From an uncultured Pseudomonadota bacterium (GTDB lineage: Bacteria > Pseudomonadota > Gammaproteobacteria > Burkholderiales > Eutrophovitaceae): a DNA stretch of 18,389 bases. This document shows positions 6,583 through 17,017 of the stretch, in pieces; position 1 is the stretch's first letter; each line of letters starts with the position of its first letter. Position numbers and translations under genes: made by a program. The notes beneath the pieces are model-generated. The model was given only the letters and a program-made list of their open reading frames with translations, ran no database searches and was not told the origin of the DNA. The DNA lies in assembly GCA_937983055.1 (NCBI GenBank), contig CALJLA010000189.1, positions 1 through 18,389 on the forward strand, in the 5' to 3' direction.

Positions 6583-8079
6583 ATGGGTCTTGCCGTTTTG
6601 TACAGCCGCGCGCTAGAGGGCATGGACGCGCCGCTGGTGACCGTCGAGGCGCATTTGGCCAATGGCCTGCCCAGCTTCACCGTCGTCGGACTGCCGGAGG
6701 CGGAAGTCAAGGAAGCGCGCGATCGCGTGCGCTCGGCGCTACTCAACTGCCGGTTCGAATTCCCCGCGCGCCGCATCACCGTCAATCTCGCTCCTGCCGA
6801 CCTGCCCAAGGAAAGCGGCCGCTTCGACCTGCCGATCGCCCTCGGCATTCTTGCGGCCTCCGGACAGTTGCCCAAGGAGGCGCTGGAACGCTACGAGTTT
6901 GCCGGCGAGCTGGCGCTGACCGGCGAGTTGCGCCCGATCCGCGGGGCGCTGGCGATGACTTGGCGCGCGCACAGTTCCGGCCGCGCTTTCGTGCTGCCGG
7001 AAGACAGCGCGGACGAGGCGGCGCTGGTGCGCGACGCGGTGGTCTATCGTGCGCGTACGCTGCTGGAGGTGTGCGCGCATCTTGCCGGCCGCGAAGCGCT
7101 GCCGCGCCATGCCGCGCGCGCCGTTGCGGATGCGCCGCTGCTGCCCGACTTTGCCGAAGTGAAGGGCCAGTTGCAGGCGAAGCGCGCCCTGGAGCTGGCC
7201 GCTGCAGGCGCCCACAGTGTGCTGATGGTCGGCCCGCCGGGCACCGGCAAGACCATGCTGGCCGAGCGCCTGCCCGGCATCCTGCCGGACATGACCGATC
7301 TCGAAGCGCTGGAGTCGGCGGCAATCCAGTCGCTCGGCACCCAGGGCTTCGACGTGCGCAACTGGAAACGCCGGCCTTACCGCGCGCCTCATCACACCGC
7401 CTCGGCAGTGGCGCTGGTGGGCGGCGGCGGCCAGCCGCGGCCGGGCGAGATCTCGATGGCAATGCATGGGGTGCTGTTTCTGGACGAGCTGCCGGAGTTC
7501 GACCGCGGCGTACTGGAGGTGCTGCGCGAGCCGCTGGAGTCAGGGCGCATCGTGGTATCGCGCGCGGCGCGCCAGGCGGAGTTTCCCGCGCGCTTCCAGC
7601 TGGTGGCGGCGATGAATCCCTGTCCCTGCGGGTATCTTGGCCACTATGCCGGCCGCTGCCGCTGTTCGCCCGAGCAGGTGGCGCGCTATCGCAACCGCAT
7701 TTCAGGGCCGCTGCTCGACCGCATCGATCTGCAGATCGAAGTCCCGTCGGTGCCTGAGCAGGACCTGTCCAACCGCCAGGCTGGCGAAGCCAGCGCCCAG
7801 ATCCGCGCGCGGGTGAGCCGCGCGCGCGACGTCCAGCTCGGGCGACAGGGCAAGCCCAACGCCCAACTCGGCGTGAAGGAGATCGAGCAGCACTGCGCGC
7901 CGGACGCCGAGGGCGAGAAGCTGGCGCGCTCGGCGCTTACCCGCCTCGGGCTTTCGGCACGCGCCTATCATCGCGTACTCAAGGTCGCGCGTACCATTGC
8001 CGACCTCGCCGGCGTGTCGCAGATCGCCGCCCAGCACGTGGCGGAGGCGATTCAGTACCGGCGGCTGCACAAGTACTAG
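6583..8079 (+). CDS. comM: ComM/YifB-family AAA+ helicase (Mg chelatase-like)
   Basis: A 498-residue protein, the usual family length. The N-terminal ChlI/lon-protease-like domain covers about 20-142. The AAA+ core has Walker A GPPGTGKT at 217-224, Walker B VLFLDELPE at 297-305, and a four-cysteine motif CPCGYLGHYAGRCRC at 347-361. The C-terminal Mg-chelatase lid domain ends QYRRLHKY. In naturally competent proteobacteria ComM is a hexameric helicase that drives branch migration during recombination of incoming DNA, and it is also found in many non-competent species. The start ATG 6583 fits the conserved N-terminus MGLAVLYSRALEGMDAPLVT, although no clear ribosome binding site is seen. It follows ubiK by 74 bases, which include a 12-bp GC palindrome at 6509-6520. 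Confidence 0.95.
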   Translation: MGLAVLYSRALEGMDAPLVTVEAHLANGLPSFTVVGLPEAEVKEARDRVRSALLNCRFEFPARRITVNLAPADLPKESGRFDLPIALGILAASGQLPKEALERYEFAGELALTGELRPIRGALAMTWRAHSSGRAFVLPEDSADEAALVRDAVVYRARTLLEVCAHLAGREALPRHAARAVADAPLLPDFAEVKGQLQAKRALELAAAGAHSVLMVGPPGTGKTMLAERLPGILPDMTDLEALESAAIQSLGTQGFDVRNWKRRPYRAPHHTASAVALVGGGGQPRPGEISMAMHGVLFLDELPEFDRGVLEVLREPLESGRIVVSRAARQAEFPARFQLVAAMNPCPCGYLGHYAGRCRCSPEQVARYRNRISGPLLDRIDLQIEVPSVPEQDLSNRQAGEASAQIRARVSRARDVQLGRQGKPNAQLGVKEIEQHCAPDAEGEKLARSALTRLGLSARAYHRVLKVARTIADLAGVSQIAAQHVAEAIQYRRLHKY

Positions 8080-8100
8080 AGACTCGACGAATCGAACGAA

Positions 8101-9135
8101 GTGGACGCACTGGAAAGCTGGAAGGAAGAGAAGCGCTCGGCGTTTCTGTACGCAGTGGTGGCGGCCACCGAGGCGGGCACCGCGCGGGAGGGCCTGTTCC
8201 GAGAACTGGCGCACGAGGCCGACAACCAGGCCGAGATCTGGGCCGGCGAGCTGCGGCGACTGGGTCAGGCGGTGCCGGAAGGTTACGCGCCGGATGTGCG
8301 CACGCGGCTGGTGGCGTCGCTCACGCGCCGCGTCGGCCCGGCGACGATGCGCGCGGTGCTTGCGGCGATGAAAGTGCGCGGCATGTCGCTATATGCCAAA
8401 GCCGACCCGCGCCACTATGTGCCGGGTGCCGCCTCCGGTGTCGAAGGGCGCCACCGCGGGCTTTCCGGCGGCGGCAACCTGCGCGCCGCGGTGTTCGGCG
8501 TGAACGACGGGCTGGTGTCGAACGCCAGTCTCATTCTCGGCGTGGCCGGCGCCACCGCCAATAGCGAGGTCATCCTGCTCTCGGGCGTGGCCGGCCTGCT
8601 GGCCGGCGCGTTCTCGATGGCGGCGGGCGAATACATCTCGGTGCGCTCGCAGCGCGAGATGTTCGAATACCAGATCGGCCTGGAAGCCGACGAACTCGAG
8701 CAGTACCCTGAGGAAGAGGCAGGCGAGCTCGCGCTCATCTACGAGGCGCGCGGAGTGCCGCGCACGCAGGCGAAAAAGATGGCCGACGACATCATCGCCG
8801 ACCCGGACAAGGCGCTCGACGCGCTGGCGCGTGAGGAACTGGGGCTCAACCCGGAGGAGCTTGGCTCACCCTGGGGCGCGGCGACTTTCTCGTTTCTTTC
8901 GTTTGCCGCGGGCGCCCTGATTCCGCTGCTGCCCTTCCTTTTCTCCGCGGGCACACCGGCGCTGCTGGCTGCCATCGCATTCACCGGCGTGGCGCTCTTT
9001 TCGGTGGGTGCCACCATCAGCCTGTTTACCGGGCGCCAGGCCTTGAGGGGCGGCCTGAGGATGCTGGCCATCGGCGCGGCTGCCGGCGCAGCGACTTACC
9101 TGATTGGCAGGCTGCTGGGCGTGAGCCTGAGCTGA
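8101..9135 (+). CDS. Ferritin-like/VIT1 fusion, iron (manganese) transporter of the CCC1/VIT family
   Basis: A 344-residue fusion protein. Residues 1-about 60 contain Glu/His spacing (ELAHEADNQAEIWAGELRRL) that fits a small ferritin-like or rubrerythrin-like helical domain. Residues about 127-344 form a VIT1/CCC1 transporter. They begin with the hallmark VFGVNDGLVSNASLILGVAG, continue with the acidic cytoplasmic metal-binding segment around 180-250 (Glu-rich, including EYISVRSQREMFEY and REELGLNPEEL), and end with three membrane helices. Related MbfA-type proteins export iron from the cytoplasm. The GTG start at 8101 is the only plausible one, because the frame upstream holds no start codon before a stop at 8077; its ribosome binding site is weak. 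It follows comM by 21 bases, so the two may be co-transcribed. Confidence 0.85.
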   Translation: MDALESWKEEKRSAFLYAVVAATEAGTAREGLFRELAHEADNQAEIWAGELRRLGQAVPEGYAPDVRTRLVASLTRRVGPATMRAVLAAMKVRGMSLYAKADPRHYVPGAASGVEGRHRGLSGGGNLRAAVFGVNDGLVSNASLILGVAGATANSEVILLSGVAGLLAGAFSMAAGEYISVRSQREMFEYQIGLEADELEQYPEEEAGELALIYEARGVPRTQAKKMADDIIADPDKALDALAREELGLNPEELGSPWGAATFSFLSFAAGALIPLLPFLFSAGTPALLAAIAFTGVALFSVGATISLFTGRQALRGGLRMLAIGAAAGAATYLIGRLLGVSLS

Positions 9136-9185
9136 TGTCGCAGCGCGCCCGACACCCAGTTTTTCGCTTAATAGGACCTCAGTCG

Positions 9186-9497
9186 ATGACCAGTCGAATC
9201 ATTCCGGCAATCAAAGCATTTGCGACGACGGCGCTCATGGCCACGTTGCTGAGTGCGTGTGGCAGCCGCGTCACCTCGGAGAACTACGATCGCATCGAGA
9301 CGGGAATGACCCGGGCGGAAGTTGTGGCGGTGCTCGGCGAACCGGACGAGACCGCCAGCGCCGGCATCGGCAACCTCACCGGAGAGGCTGCCACGTGGGT
9401 CGAGGGCGAGGATTTCATCACGATCCAGTTCGTGAACGATAAGGTCATGGCGAAGCAGGCGTCCATCCGGTCCAGGAAGCCGCGCGAGGCGTCCTGA
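9186..9497 (+). CDS. Small lipoprotein with SmpA/BamE-like motif
   Basis: A 103-residue predicted lipoprotein. The signal sequence ends in a lipobox LLSAC at 21-25, so Cys25 would be lipidated. The mature part has YDRIETGMTRAEVVAVLGEP at about 35-54, the strand-helix motif of the SmpA/OmlA/BamE and DUF3862 fold, followed by the strand EDFITIQFVNDKVMAKQ. BamE itself serves the outer-membrane protein assembly machinery, but many small relatives have no known role, so no function is assigned. ATG 9186 is chosen to give a proper signal sequence. An in-frame ATG at 9135 overlaps the stop of the preceding gene and would add 17 residues before the signal. Confidence 0.75.
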   Translation: MTSRIIPAIKAFATTALMATLLSACGSRVTSENYDRIETGMTRAEVVAVLGEPDETASAGIGNLTGEAATWVEGEDFITIQFVNDKVMAKQASIRSRKPREAS

Positions 9498-9559
9498 GCC
9501 TGCCTGGCCGGACCGCGCGCGCGTCGGCGACAACCGTTGCGCCGCAGCGCTTAACGAAG

Positions 9560-9574
9560 AAGCGCCCGGCGCTT
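9560..9574. terminator. Weak hairpin between convergent genes
   Basis: AAGCGC and GCGCTT pair around a CCG loop, between the lipoprotein gene and the convergent PepSY gene. Only three T residues overlap its 3' side on the + strand, so termination would be inefficient. Confidence 0.3.
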
Positions 9575-9607
9575 TGATGTGGGCGTGCCTTCGGCCTTCG
9601 TCTGGCG

Positions 9608-9967
9608 TTAGCGCGGCTCCTGGTACTGGGCTGCGCTGCCCTGATGCGCGGGCTTCGGCCACACGCCGGTCACTTTGCCGGCGTCCGCGGTGACGCGGAC
9701 AACCTGGATCTTGCCGTTCATGTCGACCACGTCAATGATGTACGCGGGCTGATCCGCGCTCTCGGCAAAGCGCGCGTTGATCGCTTTCCCCGAAACGCGC
9801 TTTTCCGCATGCTTGACCGCTTCGTGCAGCGGTACCTGTGCTTTCTGGATGGCTTTTGCCGCCTCCAGATCGGTGGACGGCATCGGCGGGTTGGCGATCG
9901 CCAGCGCGCTCGCACCGATCGCCGTCACGCCAATCGCGGTCATCAGCATAGTTTTCATGCGTGTCAT
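9608..9967 (-). CDS. Exported PepSY-domain protein
   Basis: A 119-residue protein with a signal peptide (MTRMKTMLMTAIGVTAIGAS, cut near AIA at 25). A PepSY-type domain covers about 43-104: a helix PLHEAVKHAEKRVSGKAINA, then the strands AYIIDVVDMNGKIQVVRVTA and a turn ADAGKVTGV. Small periplasmic PepSY proteins are proposed to inhibit proteases or to bind ligands in the envelope, with few established cases. AGGAGG lies five bases before ATG 9967 and clearly marks the start, rejecting an upstream ATG at 10018. It is convergent with the lipoprotein gene, and no operon partner is visible. Confidence 0.82.
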   Translation of the reverse strand: MTRMKTMLMTAIGVTAIGASALAIANPPMPSTDLEAAKAIQKAQVPLHEAVKHAEKRVSGKAINARFAESADQPAYIIDVVDMNGKIQVVRVTADAGKVTGVWPKPAHQGSAAQYQEPR

Positions 9968-10214
9968 AGGTACCTCCTTTCTGTTGCTGAAGTCTTCTTC
10001 TCTCGTGGACAAGAACACTCCTCTTGTGCGTGCGCGGGCTGCATCCTGCGCAAAGCCCTTTCGCCCCGGCAGCGAGGATCACTGCCTTGCACTGGAGGGA
10101 AAACACGACTCTCTCAAAGTTCCAATGAATTTCAGCGGCTCAGCCACGGCGCGTTCCAGGCGAGTGGGCGATTACTTGGCGGACTGCAAATCGCGTTCCC
10201 TGAGGACGCATCCG

Positions 10215-10567
10215 ATGCCGCCGGGCCCGCTACAGCGCGTCTTCAGCCTGCTGATCCATGCCTCGCCTTACGCGATCGAGGTCCATTACTTGCGCGAGGC
10301 GAACGATTACATGCAGCAGGTCCACAGCGTGCATGGCGCAGTGATTTCGGCTGGGGCGCGGTGATGCTCATCGCCTTGCGCGGCCCTTTCCGCCACGGCG
10401 AGCGCGAAGGGCGGTATTTGATCGCCGTCCCGGCCGTCGCGTGGTTCGTCCCGCACACCGCCTATTCGCTGTGGGCCGGGTTCTGGCCGAACGCCGGGCT
10501 GAACGCAGTCCTGGCGCTGTTGTTCGGCGTGCCACCGGCCGCGACCTCGGGCATGCTTTCACTTCGG
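10215..10567 (+). pseudogene. Probable frameshifted membrane-protein remnant
   Basis: Two short stretches in different frames seem to continue each other. The first frame encodes LQRVFSLLIHASPYAIEVHY and on to YMQQVHSVHG, then ends at TGA 10362-10364. The second frame, from about 10335, encodes SDFGWGAVMLIALRGPFRHG and two hydrophobic segments, including VPAVAWFVPHTAYSLWAGFW and LNAVLALLFGV. The FGWGAVML...WFVPHTAYSLWAGFWPNAGLN pattern is that of a small integral membrane protein. A shift of one base near 10333-10340 would join them. There is no ribosome binding site or clear start. The bases 10019-10214 hold nothing I can recognise. The parent family is not identified, and the call rests on reading frames only. 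Confidence 0.4.
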
Positions 10568-10596
10568 AACAGTCAGATTGACGCTTTGCCTGCAGC

Positions 10597-10601
10597 GGAG
10601 G
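10597..10601 (+). promoter_or_regulatory. Ribosome binding site deciding a TTG start
   Basis: GGAGG lies six bases before TTG 10608. No ATG or GTG in the same frame is placed near it, which makes the TTG the best start for the small secreted protein. Confidence 0.6.
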
Positions 10602-10607
10602 TGCGGT

Positions 10608-10922
10608 TTGCATCGACTCGCGGTTTCGATTCTTCTGTGTCTCCTGTCCGTGTCGACGGCTGCCGATGACCTGATCATGGATGTTGGCGAAGGCGATGCG
10701 ATCCGGTTCGTCGGGGGAGGCGACCTCTTCGACTGTGACGATGCCGCCTACGAGAACGTGCAGAAAGTAGTGCAGTGGACGATGCTGTTCGACGACGGAA
10801 GCGCGCTGTCACTCTGTGCACTGAAGAATGCCGAGCCCGTCCCGATCGACGTGCCTCTGGCTGCGCCCGAAGACCAAAGCCAACCCGTCCCGGCGACCTC
10901 GCCGCAGGACACCGAGCGCTAG
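10608..10922 (+). CDS. Small secreted protein of unknown function
   Basis: A 104-residue protein that I do not recognise. It starts at TTG 10608, six bases after GGAGG. Residues 1-18 form a signal peptide (MHRLAVSILLCLLSVSTA). The mature part is acidic, with LIMDVGEGDAIRFVGGGDLF followed by two cysteines, C43 and C70, which could form a disulfide in the periplasm. The tail after residue 78 is rich in Pro, Ala, Gln and Glu and is probably disordered. No lipobox or membrane segment follows the signal. The preceding DNA looks like a decayed gene. No neighbour suggests a pathway. Confidence 0.6.
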   Translation: MHRLAVSILLCLLSVSTAADDLIMDVGEGDAIRFVGGGDLFDCDDAAYENVQKVVQWTMLFDDGSALSLCALKNAEPVPIDVPLAAPEDQSQPVPATSPQDTER

Positions 10923-11079
10923 CCGTAAGCGGCTTCATCCGGTTGCATGGCCGAGCGCGCGGAGCGCATCGACACTGCCCTCGTTCGGGAAGCGCCATGT
11001 CGTGGCGAGCGCGGTGCCCCAGCATTGCGTTGCTTCGCCCCCGGCGCGCGCCTCAGTCGCCCGGCCGCCAGACCCTGCA

Positions 11080-11108
11080 TTGACAGTCCGCACGCAAGCC
11101 GTTATCTT
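11080..11108 (+). promoter_or_regulatory. Sigma-70 promoter of metH
   Basis: A perfect -35 TTGACA at 11080-11085 and a -10 TATCTT at 11103-11108 are separated by an ideal 17 bases. Transcription would start near 11115, giving a leader of about 120 nt before the metH ATG. The DNA from 10923 to 11079 shows nothing else recognisable. Confidence 0.8.
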
Positions 11109-11118
11109 TCACGCACTT

Positions 11119-11170
11119 GCGCCGATTTGAGCCACAGCTTGCGGGCGCTTAACAAATGCCGCTAAAGCGT
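11119..11170 (+). promoter_or_regulatory. SAM-II-like riboswitch aptamer in the metH leader
   Basis: P1 would be GCGCC (11119-11123) paired with GGCGC (11144-11148). The loop begins GATTTGAGCC, and the 3' segment AACAAATGCCGCTAAAGCG (11151-11169) follows P1. From memory, this order of P1, GAUUU loop, P1' and AAAUG-N2-GCUAAA matches the SAM-II (SAM_alpha, RF00521) aptamer. The second pseudoknot helix P2 is not clean by eye, so the class is probable and not certain. Neither the SAH consensus nor a cobalamin-riboswitch B12 box fits. The gene controlled, methionine synthase, agrees with SAM repression. Confidence 0.62.
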
Positions 11171-11205
11171 CGGATTCGAAAGAACCCAGCTACGCTTCAG
11201 GCGGC
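11158..11205 (+). promoter_or_regulatory. Antiterminator pairing in the metH leader
   Basis: GCCGC (11158-11162) pairs with GCGGC (11201-11205), and AAGCGT (11165-11170) pairs with ACGCTT (11192-11197): 11 base pairs with a small internal loop (TA against CAG). The left strand is the conserved 3' part of the aptamer; the right strand is the loop and 3' arm of the terminator. The fold therefore excludes both the ligand-bound aptamer and the terminator, as expected for an attenuation switch that is on at low SAM. Confidence 0.7.
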
Positions 11206-11215
11206 TGGGTTTTTT
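11183..11215 (+). terminator. Intrinsic terminator (attenuator) upstream of metH
   Basis: AACCCAGC (11183-11190) pairs with GCTGGGTT (11204-11211). An inner CGC/GCG stem surrounds a TTCAG loop, and six T residues (11210-11215) follow. It ends only 19 bases before the metH start codon and after the gene's own promoter, so it must be conditional for metH to be expressed. Confidence 0.88.
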
Positions 11216-11234
11216 GCTTTCTGAACTGCAATCG

Positions 11235-14951
<3,717 letters not shown>

Positions 14952-15042
14952 CCGGCGCGCCGCGGCGGCGCGGAACTCCCGGGCCGGACATGCGGCCTCA
15001 GCTTGCGTTAGCATGAACTCGTCGGGGTCAGCCTGTCCTGAG

Positions 15043-16536
15043 ATGCCGTTCGCCCGCCGTCACTCCTCCGGCCTGAAGCTGCACGTGGTCGTCGCGACCG
15101 CGCTTGCCCTGGGCGCGCCGGCGCTGCCAGCCACTGAACTGCCGGGCCGCATGCATCGCTACGAGATTGCGATCAATCCAGAGCTGACCGAACTGTCGGT
15201 GCGCGCCTGTTTCGACGGCGCCCCGCCCGCGGGCCTGGTTGCGGAGTCGCTCGACGCGCCGCTGGCATTGATCGAGGCGCGTGCCGAAACGAGCCGCGCC
15301 GAGATCGAGCCCAGCGGCAGCCTCAGCCTCAAGTCGCTCGCCGAGGGCGAATGCCTGCGCTACCGGGTAGATGTGTCGCGGGCGATTCGGGTGCACGACC
15401 GTAGCGGCGACAAGATTCGGCGCGTCGGTCGCGATCTGGCGACCGCGGTGGGCATCTGGCTGTGGCGGCCGGAAGTTCTGGCGGCAGACGAAGACGTGGA
15501 GCTGGCCTTTTCACTGCCCGACGGAGTGTCGGTGTCGGCGCCGTGGCACAAGGTGGACGCGGCCCCGGTGCCGACCTACCGCCTCGGCCGAACGCCTCAC
15601 GAGTGGCCGGCGGTGGTGGCGTTCGGCCGCTTCAAGGAGCGCATTCTTGCGGTGGGCGGCGCGCAGCTGCGCCTGGCGGTGCTCGACGGCAATCCGCCGG
15701 TCGACGAAGCGCGCATGAGCGAATGGATCGCCGACGCCGCGCAGATGGTGTCGGCGGTGTATGGCCGGTTTCCGTTCCCGCATGCCCAGATCGTGCTGGT
15801 GCCCAACTCGCGCGGCAACGAACCGGCGCCCTGGGCCTACGTCGTGCGCGGCGGCAGCCCGGCCGTGCATTTTTTCATCAACCAGCGACGTCCGGTGCAG
15901 GAGTTCTTCGACGACTGGACCTCGACCCATGAACTCGCGCACCTCCTGCTGCCGTTCATCGACCATGACGATGCCTGGGTGTCGGAGGGTGTGGCCACTT
16001 ATTACCAGAATGTGCTGCGCGCCCGCGCCGGACGGATGTCTCCGCAACAGGCGTGGAGCGCGATGCACAACGGCTTTCAGCGCGGCCGCGAAAGCGCGCC
16101 GGGCATGACCCTCGCGCAAGCGACCGAGAGCATGTACCGGGAGCGCACCTTCATGCGTGTGTACTGGGAAGGCACCGCCATCATGTTGCTGGCCGATACC
16201 CGATTGCGCCAGCTCACCGCCGGCAAGCAATCGCTGGATACCGCGCTGGCGTCGCTGCATGACTGTTGCCTGCAGCCTGAACGAACCTGGAGCGCACGCG
16301 AACTGTTCACGAAGCTCGACGAGCTGACCGGCACCCAGGTCTTCAGCGAACTGTATGCCGCGCATGTCGGCTCCAGCGGCTTTCCCGACCTGTCGGGCAC
16401 CTATCGGGCGCTGGGCATTGTGCCCAATGGCCGCGAGGTCGAGCTGCTGCCGGACGCGCCCCAGGCCGAGCTGCGCGATCGAATCATGCAGGGCGAGGCG
16501 CTGCTGGCGAGCGATCGGCTGGAGCAGCGGCCATGA
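15043..16536 (+). CDS. Exported HExxH metallopeptidase (gluzincin, MA-clan/M61-like), paralogue 1
   Basis: A 497-residue protein with a probable signal peptide: MPFARRHSSG, then a hydrophobic run ending GAPALPA. The zinc site is HELAH at 296-300, with the third ligand probably E315 in WVSEGVATYY. Only 14 residues separate H300 from E315, fewer than the 18 usual in M1 peptidases. Upstream lies a beta-rich domain (about 35-230) with WLWRPEVL and APVPTYRLGRTPHEW; a helical region containing MRVYWEGTAIMLLADTRLRQ follows. The layout suggests a periplasmic peptidase of the M61 or Peptidase_MA type. Its substrate is unknown. The start is uncertain, since no ribosome binding site is clear and ATG 15013 is also in frame. 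A close paralogue lies at 17017. Confidence 0.8.
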   Translation: MPFARRHSSGLKLHVVVATALALGAPALPATELPGRMHRYEIAINPELTELSVRACFDGAPPAGLVAESLDAPLALIEARAETSRAEIEPSGSLSLKSLAEGECLRYRVDVSRAIRVHDRSGDKIRRVGRDLATAVGIWLWRPEVLAADEDVELAFSLPDGVSVSAPWHKVDAAPVPTYRLGRTPHEWPAVVAFGRFKERILAVGGAQLRLAVLDGNPPVDEARMSEWIADAAQMVSAVYGRFPFPHAQIVLVPNSRGNEPAPWAYVVRGGSPAVHFFINQRRPVQEFFDDWTSTHELAHLLLPFIDHDDAWVSEGVATYYQNVLRARAGRMSPQQAWSAMHNGFQRGRESAPGMTLAQATESMYRERTFMRVYWEGTAIMLLADTRLRQLTAGKQSLDTALASLHDCCLQPERTWSARELFTKLDELTGTQVFSELYAAHVGSSGFPDLSGTYRALGIVPNGREVELLPDAPQAELRDRIMQGEALLASDRLEQRP

Positions 16537-16573
16537 TGTGCGCACAGCCGACGGTCGCGCCCAGGTACTGCTG

Positions 16574-17017
16574 ATGGAAGCCGCGGTCGCCTACCTGCAT
16601 GTGATCGGGTTTATCGCCATCGGCGCTGCGCTGGCGGTCGAGTGGGTGATGCTCGGCGCCCCCGACGACTCGGAGGAGATGCGCCAGCTGGGCAGGGTGG
16701 TAATCGGTTACGCCGTCGCCGGTGCCGTGGTGCTCGCGACAGGCGCGCTGCGGCTTGCCTGGCTCGAGACGCCGTCGTTCTATCTCAAGAATCCGGTCTT
16801 CTACCTCAAGCTCGCGCTGTTCGTGGCCCTGGTGCTGGTCTCGATCGCGCCGACGCGGTACATGCTGCGCTGGCGCCGCGAGGCGGCAGACACCATTCTG
16901 CCGTCCCTGGAGGACATCGCCCATGTCCGCCGTTACGTGGCCGGTCAGCTCGCGCTGTTCGTCCTGATCCCGCTGTTTGCGGTGCTGGCGGCGCGCGGTA
17001 TCGGTATCCCGGAGTGA
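16574..17017 (+). CDS. DUF2214-like four-helix membrane protein
   Basis: A 147-residue protein with four predicted membrane helices: AYLHVIGFIAIGAALAVEWV (about 6-25), GRVVIGYAVAGAVVLATGAL, FYLKLALFVALVLVSIAPTR and YVAGQLALFVLIPLFAVLAA. The LHVIGFI...EWVML and FYLKNPVFYLKLALF patterns recall the DUF2214 family, which has no established function. ATG 16574 has AGGT seven bases upstream; an in-frame GTG at 16538 is an alternative. It lies 37 bases after peptidase 1, and its TGA overlaps the ATG of peptidase 2 (TGATG), which indicates one operon with translational coupling. Confidence 0.75.
   Translation: MEAAVAYLHVIGFIAIGAALAVEWVMLGAPDDSEEMRQLGRVVIGYAVAGAVVLATGALRLAWLETPSFYLKNPVFYLKLALFVALVLVSIAPTRYMLRWRREAADTILPSLEDIAHVRRYVAGQLALFVLIPLFAVLAARGIGIPE

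Noticed and set aside
9135..9185. Start of the lipoprotein gene at ATG 9135, overlapping the transporter stop
   Set aside because: It would place 17 charged residues before the lipoprotein signal sequence. The lipobox distance fits a start at 9186.
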